From: CAYMTV01 sp964393525
Lineage (GTDB): Bacteria > Patescibacteriota > Microgenomatia > Daviesbacterales > UBA10151
DNA length: 64,000 bases
Assembly: GCA_964393525.1 (NCBI GenBank)
Contig: CAYMTV010000003.1
Location: 1 to 64,000, forward strand
Direction: 5' to 3'
Made by a program: the position numbers and the translations under genes. Of this stretch, positions 41,461-49,988 are shown piece after piece (the first letter of the stretch is position 1; the number at the start of each line of letters is the position of its first letter). The notes below the pieces were generated by a model. The model was given only the letters and a program-made list of their open reading frames with translations. It was not told where the DNA came from and did no database searches.

Positions 41461-43737
41461 ATGAACATATTTGATAAACTGCCCAATATACTCTCCCCTT
41501 TTGTTAAAAAATCTCAAACAGAAGAATACTATTTTGCTCTAAATATTGATAGCTCCAAAAGAGTTGATGCCGCAGTCTGGGCGATCTCCGGCGATAGAAT
41601 TAGGATAATCCATAGCTCGTTTGCCTCCTATAAGCATGAAGAGCAGTTAATAGAGGCATCAAATATTGCACTGGATGAGGCGCTAGCGGATTTTCAACCA
41701 GAACCGGCGAAAGTTTTATTTGGAGTACCAGACTCTTGGCTACAGGATGAGGAGCTAAAACCGGAAAAACTAAAAACATTAAGGCAAATGGTCAAAGAGC
41801 TTGATATTTCTCCCTTAGCTTATGTTTCAACCACCCAGGCAATCTCCCATTACATGAATAAGGATCAGGGTGTTCCCTTAACCGCGATATTGGTCAAAAT
41901 TACCGACCCCCTAAGTGTCACAGTGGTTAAGGGAGGTAAAGTTGTCGAGAGCCGGGATCAAAAAAGGACCGATAATTTGCCACAGGACATTGAGAAGGCC
42001 TTGATGAGCATTACCGATGTTGAGGTTTTGCCTTCCAGATTTTTAATTTACGGTACAGAAAAAGAGGGGAAGTTTAAAGACGAGATTCAGGCTTTTCCCT
42101 GGATGAACCAGCTGCCCTTTTTACACCTGCCAAAAATTGAGATCCTGCCTGATGAAATAGAAATCCAGGCAATTTGCCTGGCTGGAGCCTCTGAACTGCA
42201 TCCTGATACAAATTTCAACACCAAAGATTTAATAGCCCCTTCCAAACCTGAACTTAAGCACCATGCCAAGGCTTTGCCCCAGGCAACAGCCGAGGAGTTG
42301 GGGTTTGTCCAAGGCGAAATTGAAGATGAGGAGAAGAGGCATCATGCAAAAGATGAGTATGACGCAGGTTTGGAAGATGGGTTTGATGAGGAGAAGGAGG
42401 ATGAGCATTTTGGCAGGCGAAGAGAAACCCACCATCCCGCAGTCTTTCATGAAGGCCATACAGAGCTCGCCCTAGCCTCGCCTTTAGATAGGTTTAAGGC
42501 CTTGGTTGCAGCTCCCTTGTCTTTGATCAAGAAGCCCAGAATAGGTATAGAGCATCATGGGGGAAAAAGCCCGATATTTTTAAAAGCAGGGAAAATCTTA
42601 ATATTGCCCGTGATTATTTTGCTTTTTTTAGTAGCTGCCTTTCTATTCCTGCCCAAGGCTAAGGTAAGCGTATTTATAGATTTAAGAGTTTTAGAAAAGG
42701 ACTCACAAATCGTGGCTGATCCAAAAATTTCTCAAATAGATGAGGCAAATAAAATCATACCCGGTAAAACCGCCAAGACCGAACAGGTAGATACGGGTAA
42801 AGGCAGCGCAACCGGCAAGAAAAAGGTCGGGGAGGAAGCCAAAGGTAAGGTAATTGTTTACAATAAAACCAGTTCTTTAAAAACGATCTCCCAGGGGACG
42901 GTTTTGACAGGTCCTAATAACCTAAAGTTTGCGCTTGATACCTCAGTTCAGATTGCCTCTCAGTCCTCATCCGTTGGGGCTGACTTTACAACGATTGTTA
43001 AACCCGGCAAATCAGATCCGGTAGGGGCAACCGCCACAGAGATTGGGCCTGAGGGTAATATTGCGGCTGGTACTGAACTCTCGGTAAGCGGTTCATCGTC
43101 AGATCAGGTGGTGGCAAAAGTTGATACTGCTTTTTCTGGAGGGGTGAGTAAAGATGTGACGGTTGTTACCTCAGATGACCAAAAAAAGCTTTTGGCCCAA
43201 GTCACTTCAGATCTTAGGAAAAAAGCCCAGGAAGATATCCAGGGAAAACTTGAGCCGGGTTTTAAAGTTTTGGCGGAAGGATTGTCTGAGGAGGTTGTTA
43301 AAAAAACCTATTCCAAAAATGTTAATGATCAGGCTTCCGAGTTTAGCTTAAGCTTAACTGCCCGTTACAGCGGTACTGCTTATAGTGAAAATGACTTAAA
43401 AACAATTGTCTCAAAACTGGTCGAAACGAACGTTCCTGAGGGTTATAAACTGGATTTAACCCGTACCGAGACACAAGCCGATGTTTCAAAGATTGAAAAA
43501 GACGGCAGGCTGATTTTCTTGGCAAAGTTTAAAGCCAAACTAATGCCTAAGTTGGATGAGGCCCAAATCAAAAAGGATATTGCCGGAAAAAGCCCGATTC
43601 AGGCGGCCGACAGATTAAAAAAGATTGAGAATGTAATCGGCTCAAGTTTTGAGATTACTCCGTCACTTCCTTTTAAGCCGCTGCAGATTCTGCCAATACT
43701 TCCCCAAAATATCTCCATTGAAGTAACAGCTAAGTGA
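41461..43737 (+). CDS. PilM-like / baseplate-J-like membrane protein
   Basis: 758 residues in three parts. Residues 1-250 resemble the actin-like fold of PilM-type proteins (an ALNIDSSKRVDAAVWAI start, FGVPDSWL). A charged His-rich linker follows. One membrane helix is at about 379-400 (KILILPVIILLFLVAAF). The outer part has the beta-rich pattern of baseplate J-like proteins (GTVLTGPNNLKFALDT, then a TATEIGPEGNIAAGTEL segment). Envelope-spanning assembly function is inferred; the exact role is unknown. Confidence 0.7.
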   Translation: MNIFDKLPNILSPFVKKSQTEEYYFALNIDSSKRVDAAVWAISGDRIRIIHSSFASYKHEEQLIEASNIALDEALADFQPEPAKVLFGVPDSWLQDEELKPEKLKTLRQMVKELDISPLAYVSTTQAISHYMNKDQGVPLTAILVKITDPLSVTVVKGGKVVESRDQKRTDNLPQDIEKALMSITDVEVLPSRFLIYGTEKEGKFKDEIQAFPWMNQLPFLHLPKIEILPDEIEIQAICLAGASELHPDTNFNTKDLIAPSKPELKHHAKALPQATAEELGFVQGEIEDEEKRHHAKDEYDAGLEDGFDEEKEDEHFGRRRETHHPAVFHEGHTELALASPLDRFKALVAAPLSLIKKPRIGIEHHGGKSPIFLKAGKILILPVIILLFLVAAFLFLPKAKVSVFIDLRVLEKDSQIVADPKISQIDEANKIIPGKTAKTEQVDTGKGSATGKKKVGEEAKGKVIVYNKTSSLKTISQGTVLTGPNNLKFALDTSVQIASQSSSVGADFTTIVKPGKSDPVGATATEIGPEGNIAAGTELSVSGSSSDQVVAKVDTAFSGGVSKDVTVVTSDDQKKLLAQVTSDLRKKAQEDIQGKLEPGFKVLAEGLSEEVVKKTYSKNVNDQASEFSLSLTARYSGTAYSENDLKTIVSKLVETNVPEGYKLDLTRTETQADVSKIEKDGRLIFLAKFKAKLMPKLDEAQIKKDIAGKSPIQAADRLKKIENVIGSSFEITPSLPFKPLQILPILPQNISIEVTAK

Positions 43738-43748
43738 CGCCTTGCGTC

Positions 43749-43780
43749 ATCCTGAGCGCTCATTAAAGAGCGCGAAGGAT
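43749..43780. repeat. GA-flanked palindromic element, extended stem
   Basis: ATCCT-GA-GCGCTC, loop ATTAAA, GAGCGC-GA-AGGAT. Both stems are perfect and separated by GA opposite GA. It is intergenic, between two converging genes, and is the best-formed example of the family. Confidence 0.8.
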
Positions 43781-44356
43781 CTAGTTTAATTTGTATCGTT
43801 TGAGGTTTTTGGAAGCCAGTGCATAAGTTCCAAAGAGGAAAATTGTGTAGATTAGATCCCCAAGAAGTGTAAATTTATAAAATGGGATGCCCATAATATA
43901 ACTTTGGATTAGTCCATCCAAAGTATACCCATAATATCCCCCGGCCCAGACTCCAAAATTGGTAATTATAAAAAACTGCAGTGAAGAGATAATTGCTCCA
44001 AAAAAGATATTTTGAGCTTTAAGGCGCTTTTTAATGAAAGATCCAATAAAAGCGGAAATTAAAACTGCTCCCCAGACAAAAAGCGTGGTTGAATGAAACA
44101 TCGCGCCAATAGGCTGGATTTTGGAAAAATTAAACATTTGAGGAAGGAATGGGTTGATATATAAAAGAAGGTAATCTGAGATAGCCAGTGCCAAAAGCGA
44201 AATTATAACCGCCTGTCTAAAAGAAAGCTTGGCTCCGGCAAAGATCGCTGTTGCCACAACCGGGGTAAAATTAGGCGGATGAGGGATAAGTCGCAGCAAA
44301 ATGCTTGCAAATATAAAAAAAAGTACCAACAAATTCTTCCTTAAAAAATCCTTCAT
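43781..44356 (-). CDS. DUF6580-type membrane protein
   Basis: 191 residues with five or six hydrophobic helices. RLIPHPPNFTPVVATAIFAGA near the N terminus is the family signature, followed by an ISDYLLLY and a NFGVWAGGYYG segment. The shape resembles ECF-transporter S components; the substrate is unknown. Confidence 0.72.
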   Translation of the reverse strand: MKDFLRKNLLVLFFIFASILLRLIPHPPNFTPVVATAIFAGAKLSFRQAVIISLLALAISDYLLLYINPFLPQMFNFSKIQPIGAMFHSTTLFVWGAVLISAFIGSFIKKRLKAQNIFFGAIISSLQFFIITNFGVWAGGYYGYTLDGLIQSYIMGIPFYKFTLLGDLIYTIFLFGTYALASKNLKRYKLN

Positions 44357-44423
44357 AAGTGCTTAGTAACTTACACATTTTAGACTCAATTAGTCAACCT
44401 ACCAAATATTGTGTAGTTTAGGT

Positions 44424-45098
44424 ATGATGAATTTACTGCTCATGTTACTTAAAGGTTTTTCACTTTTATGTTTGGGATTTGGCGTGTTTGTTTTAATGCA
44501 GGTTGTGATGCCTGTTTTAGCTTATAAAGCCTGGAAAATTACAAGTTTTGATGAAAGTCAGCTTCTAGCAGACCCCAAGCCCAAGGTTTTAAGTGGGAAT
44601 TTAATTGGCAGTGATGTTTTAGGGATTTCAGTAGAAAATATCAATAACTTTCCGGCATTTGTCTCAAGCAATGGGGTTAAGGTCTCGCCTTACGATGAGT
44701 TTAGGATTAGTGTCTCCTCAATTGGGCTGGATGAAAAAGTTTTGGTAAACAGTAATAATTTTGAGTTAAATTTGTCTCACCTACCCGGAACCTCACTTCC
44801 GGGTGAGACGGGCAATGTTTTTATAACAGGTCACTCCTCTATCTGGCCTACGTTTTCCAAAAAGCAAAAAGCCTTACTGGCAAAGTTGCCCGGTGTTAAA
44901 AAAGGTGACCAAGTTGTTGTTGAAGCATCGGGCCAAAAGTTTAATTATGAGGTGGTAGGGATAAAAATCGTCGATCCAAAAGATGTCAGTGTTATTAATC
45001 CGCCGGATGAGGATGGAAGGTATCTTACCTTGATGACTTGTGTTCCTCCGGGCTTTAATACAAAAAGGCTGATTGTTCTTGCAAAATTTAAACCTTAA
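44424..45098 (+). CDS. Sortase
   Basis: 224 residues: an N-terminal membrane helix (about 5-30), a linker and a sortase beta-barrel. Catalytic residues are His in NVFITGHSS, Cys in LTLMTCVPP and Arg in NTKRLIV. Sortases anchor surface proteins through a sorting motif; no LPxTG-like substrate is obvious in the window. ATG 44424 is preferred to the upstream TTG 44409. Confidence 0.88.
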   Translation: MMNLLLMLLKGFSLLCLGFGVFVLMQVVMPVLAYKAWKITSFDESQLLADPKPKVLSGNLIGSDVLGISVENINNFPAFVSSNGVKVSPYDEFRISVSSIGLDEKVLVNSNNFELNLSHLPGTSLPGETGNVFITGHSSIWPTFSKKQKALLAKLPGVKKGDQVVVEASGQKFNYEVVGIKIVDPKDVSVINPPDEDGRYLTLMTCVPPGFNTKRLIVLAKFKP

Positions 45099-45107
45099 AT
45101 TTATATT
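45079..45107 (+). promoter_or_regulatory. Promoter of ruvX-mltG
   Basis: TTGCAA, a 17-base spacer, TATATT ending nine bases before the ruvX ATG. It overlaps the end of the sortase gene. Confidence 0.5.
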
Positions 45108-45116
45108 AGTTAACTG

Positions 45117-45512
45117 ATGCGTTTCCTAGGAATTGATTATGGTAAAAGAAAAGTTGGGTTTGCTATCTCTGAAGGTTTGACTGCTTCTCCTTATAAGGTA
45201 ATAAATATTTCTTCATTAAAAGATGCCTTAGCGCAAGTTTTACAAATTCTTTTAAAAGAAAATATTGATAGGGTAGTAATTGGAGTTCCAGAATCCGGTG
45301 AGGCATTAAATATTACTAAAAAATTTATAGCTGAATTAACAAAAATCCAACCCCCGAGGTTTGATATAGTAGAAGTTGCGGAGACATTGAGTTCGCAAGG
45401 TGCAAAAGCGCAGATGATTGAACAGGGATTGGGCAAAAAATCCCGGGCAACAGAGGATGCATATTCTGCTACAATAATTCTTCAAGACTATTTAGACTCT
45501 CAAAAGGCATGA
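45117..45512 (+). CDS. ruvX: RuvX/YqgF Holliday-junction resolvase-like nuclease
   Basis: 131 residues with the RNase H-like fold: LGIDYGKRKVGFA supplies the first Asp, IDRVVIGVPES the middle strand, and the C-terminal EDAYSATIILQDYL the last acidic residues. YqgF is implicated in Holliday-junction resolution and pre-16S rRNA processing. Its stop overlaps mltG by 4 bases, a neighbourhood seen in many bacteria. Confidence 0.92.
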   Translation: MRFLGIDYGKRKVGFAISEGLTASPYKVINISSLKDALAQVLQILLKENIDRVVIGVPESGEALNITKKFIAELTKIQPPRFDIVEVAETLSSQGAKAQMIEQGLGKKSRATEDAYSATIILQDYLDSQKA

Positions 45513-46513
45513 ATTACTATCCGCAAAGACGTCCAAGACCCTTTAGAGGGTTACTGCTTCTGGTTGGACTAATAATTTTTCTAATTTATGCAGGAATGTC
45601 TTATTGGAACTTTTTAAACTCCCCTCTTAACAAAAACGGACAGCTAAAAGCCTTTGTGGTCCAAAAAGGTGAAGGGGTATCCTCTATTGGGGATAGATTA
45701 GAAAGAGATGGGTTTATAAGATCATCTTTAGCGTTTCAGGTTTCTTATCAGTTTTCTCAGCAAAAAAGAATTGAGGCCGGGGATTTTAAACTCTCCCCTG
45801 ATATGTCAGTTAAAGAGATTTTGGAGAACTTCTCGCGAGGTTCAGTTGATAAATGGACGACTTTGATAGAAGGCTGGCGGGTTGAAGAAATGGCAAAAAA
45901 GCTGAATCAAGAATTAGGAATTAAGAATGACGAATTTTTAAGTGAAGCAAAACAATATGAAGGATATTTATTCCCGGATACCTACTTATTTAATCCTAAG
46001 GCTAAAATCTCGGATATAGTTTCAACCTTAAGGAATAACTTTGATAGCAAATTTAGTGATGAGTTGAAAAACAAAATTAAGCAGAAAGGACTCTCTGAAG
46101 AAGAGGGAGTAGTATTAGCATCAATTGTCGAAAGAGAAGCCCGTTCAGACAAGGTCAGGACAGAAGTTGCTAGCGTTTTACTTAAAAGGTTTAAACTGGG
46201 GATGAAGCTTGATGCAGATGCAACTGTTCAGTATGCCAAAGACTCCATTGCTCTAAAAAATGGCAGATTGGATAAGTTTTGGCAGCCGATATCCAGAGCA
46301 GACTATAGCGGAGTGGTTTCCCCGTATAATACTTACTTAAACAATGGTCTTCCTCCTACTCCTATTTCCAACCCCTCTTTGTCTTCTTTAAAAGCCGTTG
46401 CCAATGCCGATCCCTCTACGCCCTATCTTTTTTATTATCACGATTCAAAAGGAAATTCCTACTACGCTAAAACCATAGAAGAACACAATAGAAATATAGC
46501 CAATAACAGATAA
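45509..46513 (+). CDS. mltG: Endolytic transglycosylase MltG
   Basis: This enzyme cleaves nascent glycan strands at the membrane. There is one N-terminal helix (about residues 14-32), a LysM-like part and the YceG domain. EGYLFPDTY, ASIVEREAR (with the catalytic Glu) and NTYLNNGLPPTPISNP are all intact. At 334 residues the length is normal. Presence of MltG with sortase implies a peptidoglycan wall. Confidence 0.95.
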   Translation: MNYYPQRRPRPFRGLLLLVGLIIFLIYAGMSYWNFLNSPLNKNGQLKAFVVQKGEGVSSIGDRLERDGFIRSSLAFQVSYQFSQQKRIEAGDFKLSPDMSVKEILENFSRGSVDKWTTLIEGWRVEEMAKKLNQELGIKNDEFLSEAKQYEGYLFPDTYLFNPKAKISDIVSTLRNNFDSKFSDELKNKIKQKGLSEEEGVVLASIVEREARSDKVRTEVASVLLKRFKLGMKLDADATVQYAKDSIALKNGRLDKFWQPISRADYSGVVSPYNTYLNNGLPPTPISNPSLSSLKAVANADPSTPYLFYYHDSKGNSYYAKTIEEHNRNIANNR

Positions 46514-46551
46514 TTACTTTAAATTATAAAAACGTTTTATAATTATTCTTA

Positions 46552-47625
46552 GTGAAGCAAAAAGGTTTTAGCCTCGTTATCCTGCTTATATTTTTGGCTA
46601 TTTTAGCCATTCCTTTTTGGTTTGGTGTTTGGCACCTTCTAAACTCAGCACCACTATTTGGTATAAAGGAAAATCCAAATAACACTCCGCCGGTTGATTT
46701 ATCGAAGATTAATTGGAGCAAAGGACCTTTTAAGATTTTTTTCCGAACGCCAGTAGGTTTATTCTCAATTAAAACTGATGGGAAAGAAAAAAAGATGATA
46801 TTTTCAGGATTGAGTAATTACATGTTGCTGGACTCTTCGAGAAAAATTTTACTAAAAACAAGAGGTAATATCTTGATCGCGGATGAAGAAGGTAAAACCC
46901 AAGAAAACATCTTTACTACAGAAAAAAACAAATATATTTCTTCTTGGAGAATTTCACCGGATGAGAAAAAAATAGCATTTTTAGTTGTGGATGAGAATAA
47001 ATGGAAAAATCCTAAAAATAGAATACCTGATGAGGCGTATATTCTCAATCTTGAAACTAGAACGTTTATTCAACTTGATAGGCAAAAAGATTTGCTTGAT
47101 TCGGAGGCTGATGGGTTTAAATGGATTAATAAAAGTGAGAATATTATTGTTTTTACTACAAAAACTTATTCCGAAAATGATGTACAAACCCTTTATATTA
47201 TTTATGAATTGAATTCTAGAGAAAGCCAACTTTTGGGCAAACAGAGTAGTTTTTTAACAGTCGGGGAAACAAAACCTTTGTCAGACTTTATTGGTTCTTT
47301 AGTTGCAGTAGAAACTAGAATAAGTGGCGGAACAAATCGCTATTATTACTTAAGAACAAGCCAAGATGGCACAAAACGAGTAACTGTAGAAAATGATGGA
47401 AGGATCATAGTTGATGGTACTCAGATAATGTTTTGGGCAATGAAAAATTTTAAGGGTTTTACTGAAACTTGCAGACACCCTGGATGGCTGCCTGATAATG
47501 AACATTTAGTTATTGAATGTAGTGGTCTGAAAGTGATTGAGGTGGGTACAAAGAGAAATGCCAAACTAATCGACGGTTACGATGCGCAGTGGTTTGACCA
47601 GAGATTTGAAATCAGCGATCTATAA
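46552..47625 (+). CDS. Beta-propeller-like protein with pilin-like N terminus
   Basis: 357 residues starting at GTG. The N terminus KQKGFSLVILLIFLAILAI resembles a type IV prepilin leader (GFSLV) but has Ile where the conserved Glu5 of pilins stands. The soluble part shows repeated blades of the TolB/WD40-like kind (SSWRISPDEKKIAF, DGFKWINKSENIIVF, HPGWLPDNEHLVIE). A periplasmic or surface role is inferred; whether the leader is processed is unknown. Confidence 0.65.
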   Translation: MKQKGFSLVILLIFLAILAIPFWFGVWHLLNSAPLFGIKENPNNTPPVDLSKINWSKGPFKIFFRTPVGLFSIKTDGKEKKMIFSGLSNYMLLDSSRKILLKTRGNILIADEEGKTQENIFTTEKNKYISSWRISPDEKKIAFLVVDENKWKNPKNRIPDEAYILNLETRTFIQLDRQKDLLDSEADGFKWINKSENIIVFTTKTYSENDVQTLYIIYELNSRESQLLGKQSSFLTVGETKPLSDFIGSLVAVETRISGGTNRYYYLRTSQDGTKRVTVENDGRIIVDGTQIMFWAMKNFKGFTETCRHPGWLPDNEHLVIECSGLKVIEVGTKRNAKLIDGYDAQWFDQRFEISDL

Positions 47626-47877
47626 CTCATTTCTTAAATTTTCTATATCTTCCGAAAAATTAGGCGGATCAAGTTTGTTGATTTCCTGCTCTAAATTCGA
47701 ATTTTCATCCAGAGGAGGGAGTGTCGGTTTTGGAGTAGGGACTTCTGGTTTTGAAGCCTGAGAGGAGTTGGTGAGTGGCTGAATGATTTTACCATCCCCC
47801 TTTCCAATCAGGAGAAAAATAACTACCCCAATCAGAGCCGAAAATATAATAACTAGCACTAAACTCTTAAAACTCAT
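47620..47877 (-). CDS. Small anchored protein
   Basis: 85 residues: one N-terminal hydrophobic helix (about 4-25), a Pro/Ser/Thr linker and an acidic end. Not recognised. It is convergent with the propeller gene, overlapping by 6 bases. Confidence 0.5.
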   Translation of the reverse strand: MSFKSLVLVIIFSALIGVVIFLLIGKGDGKIIQPLTNSSQASKPEVPTPKPTLPPLDENSNLEQEINKLDPPNFSEDIENLRNEL

Positions 47878-47889
47878 ACTGTTTCCTCA

Positions 47890-47925
47890 TTGCACAACCT
47901 ATATGCACCTCTCATACAAATTGCG
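47890..47925. repeat. Copy of a 36-base intergenic repeat
   Basis: Starts TTGCACAACC and ends CAAATTGCG, with an ATATGCA core. It resembles the sequence at 52204-52238 along most of its length. Confidence 0.4.
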
Positions 47926-47934
47926 ATAACTTAA

Positions 47935-48459
47935 TTAATCAACTAAATCCAAAATAATCTTTTGAGATTTAATGACTTTTGACCTTAAACCGTTTAAGTC
48001 AGCATACATCTGAGAAATTGTTGAATTTATATCACGGTTAATATTAGACTGCCCGGTTAAGTTAAAAACATAAACTTTTGCGGCCTGAAAGGCAACTGCC
48101 TCATGGGCATAAGTCAGCCAGTACCTAGTATTCTCTACATCATTTTCCAAATTTCTTTTGATCCCATCGGTTTCATATCTTGGGTCCACGCCGGTTCTTC
48201 TAATATACTCGTCCAAAATCAACCCTTGTCTTTCCATAAGCTCTCCTAAGAGATTAGTTTTTTCTTTATTAAAATCAGCAATTTTTTTCTCAAATTCTTC
48301 AAGCTTTTGTTTATTTTGTGGTGAGTAATTTTTAATTCTTTGGTTATAAGCTTCTCTTTGGTCATTTAAGATATCTTCAGGAGTAATCCTGGCGTAAGCG
48401 GTTTGAGGGACTATTAGGAGTAAAAATAAACCCGTTAAAAGAAACAGAGTTTTGGGCAT
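47935..48459 (-). CDS. Secreted helical protein
   Basis: 174 residues from the ATG at 48459, which gives a typical Sec signal peptide (KTLFLLTGLFLLLIVPQTAYA, cleavage after AYA). A longer frame exists upstream but lacks a signal and overlaps the divergent nuclease gene. The mature part is mainly helical with a charged coiled coil (about residues 45-80). Function unknown. Confidence 0.65.
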   Translation of the reverse strand: MPKTLFLLTGLFLLLIVPQTAYARITPEDILNDQREAYNQRIKNYSPQNKQKLEEFEKKIADFNKEKTNLLGELMERQGLILDEYIRRTGVDPRYETDGIKRNLENDVENTRYWLTYAHEAVAFQAAKVYVFNLTGQSNINRDINSTISQMYADLNGLRSKVIKSQKIILDLVD

Positions 48460-48528
48460 TGAAAGAATTATACTACACCAAAGGTTATTGCCTTTTTTGG
48501 CAATTTGTGAGTATGTTAATAGGTTACT

Positions 48529-49437
48529 ATGCCATTTAATGATGGTATCCCCAAGATAAACTCTTATTCCTTGACTGACTTTCATGATTTTGAAGATTGC
48601 TCTTTCCGGTTCTTTATTAGACATCATTTAGATAAAAAATATGAAATTGATGAGGGAAACAGCATCGTTGCACTGGGGAATTTATTGGATCAATCAATTA
48701 AAAAATTTCATAAACATAAGTATTACGGTTGTGACCCTTCAGAACTTGTAGGGCTTGTTAAGGCTGCAGCAAAAGATATGAGAGAGCAGGTGCAAATTGC
48801 TCAGGCTAAAGGAAAAAATCACTTTTACAAATCGACAATTCCTTTTTTGAATGATGAGGTTATTACCGAGGCAATCAAAATTTTTCAAGATTATTACCGC
48901 GGAAGAAACCTTAAGATAAATCAGGCAGTAGAAGAAGTCGGGTTTTGTGAATGGACTTTTGAGGCCAACGGAGATAAGTTTAAGCTTTGGGGAGGGCCGG
49001 ATTGTCTGGAGATGGGAGAAGATGGTATCCCGGAAGTTGTTGACTACAAGTCCAGAAAGGATTTGGAAAAAGGCAAGACCTATATGGATATGGATTTAAT
49101 GCCAAAGATTTATACTTTGCTTTGTTCATCTAAACTTTTGAATAAAGGCTTTAAAAAAGCCAGGTTTTTGGTAAGACTCTGGCAGGACCCAAAAGATGAG
49201 AGTTTATTTGAGGAATTTGATTTAACTGTTATGGATGGGGCTGAGTTTCTTTTTAAACAAAAAATTGAGAAAATTTTAGGTACGAAAGAAATTTATTTTT
49301 GTAACAAGGAATTTTGCAGAGCCTGTCAATCGGAGAAAAAAGATGACTTTTTGAAAGAATTAGAAATGCTTGGTTTAATTGATCAGAATAGCTCAAAAGT
49401 AGTATCAGGTGAGGAGTTTATAAGAGGAAATATATGA
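48529..49437 (+). CDS. PD-(D/E)XK nuclease with Fe-S-type cysteines
   Basis: 302 residues. The nuclease core reads GGPDCLE...EVVDYKSR, giving the Asp, Asp and Lys of the PD-(D/E)XK motif. One early Cys (EDCSFRF) and three late ones (FCNKEFCRAC, spacing C-x4-C-x2-C) match the four-cysteine Fe-S arrangement of Cas4 and AddB-type nucleases. No CRISPR array or helicase gene is nearby. It overlaps the kinase gene downstream by 4 bases. Confidence 0.8.
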   Translation: MPFNDGIPKINSYSLTDFHDFEDCSFRFFIRHHLDKKYEIDEGNSIVALGNLLDQSIKKFHKHKYYGCDPSELVGLVKAAAKDMREQVQIAQAKGKNHFYKSTIPFLNDEVITEAIKIFQDYYRGRNLKINQAVEEVGFCEWTFEANGDKFKLWGGPDCLEMGEDGIPEVVDYKSRKDLEKGKTYMDMDLMPKIYTLLCSSKLLNKGFKKARFLVRLWQDPKDESLFEEFDLTVMDGAEFLFKQKIEKILGTKEIYFCNKEFCRACQSEKKDDFLKELEMLGLIDQNSSKVVSGEEFIRGNI

Positions 49438-49964
49438 AATTTAGGAGTATTGCTATCTCTGGAGATATTGGTACAGGTAAGACAACCCTTGCAAAAAAGT
49501 TAGCCGAAAAACTAGGCTGGAATCATGTAAATGCCGGGGATTATTTCAGAAAGTGGCATGAGGAAAATAATGTGCCTTTAAATGAGACGGAAAAAATCCC
49601 TGAGGAAAAAGACAAAGAGCTAGATTATGAGTTTCAAAACCAAATGAGAACAGAGGAAAATACCGTTTTTGAGTCCCGCTTGGCAGGCTGGCTTGCCAAA
49701 GATATGGCTGATGTTCTAAAGGTTTTATGCGTCGCCGACTTTAAAACCGCTGCCAAAAGAGCCAGCGAACGCGACCAGGTCAGCTTAGAGGAGGGAACGG
49801 AAAATGCCAGAATCCGTTCCCGGGCCTTAAAAGAAAAATTCAAAAAGCTTTATAAGGTAGATGATTATCTGGATCCAAAATATTTTGATTTAGTAGTAGA
49901 TACAGTAAAAAACGATCCCGAACAAGCACTAAATCTTGCACTGAAAGCTTTGGAAAAAGAATAA
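49434..49964 (+). CDS. Cytidylate kinase-like P-loop kinase
   Basis: 176 residues. P-loop GDIGTGKTT is at about residues 10-18, followed by the NAGDYFRKW and ESRLAGW segments of the archaeal-type CMP kinase / AAA_17 group, and a RxxxR lid near RIRSR. It probably phosphorylates a nucleoside monophosphate. It is coupled to the nuclease gene by an ATGA overlap. Confidence 0.82.
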   Translation: MKFRSIAISGDIGTGKTTLAKKLAEKLGWNHVNAGDYFRKWHEENNVPLNETEKIPEEKDKELDYEFQNQMRTEENTVFESRLAGWLAKDMADVLKVLCVADFKTAAKRASERDQVSLEEGTENARIRSRALKEKFKKLYKVDDYLDPKYFDLVVDTVKNDPEQALNLALKALEKE

Positions 49965-49988
49965 CCTTCTGTTAATATATTGAGAACA

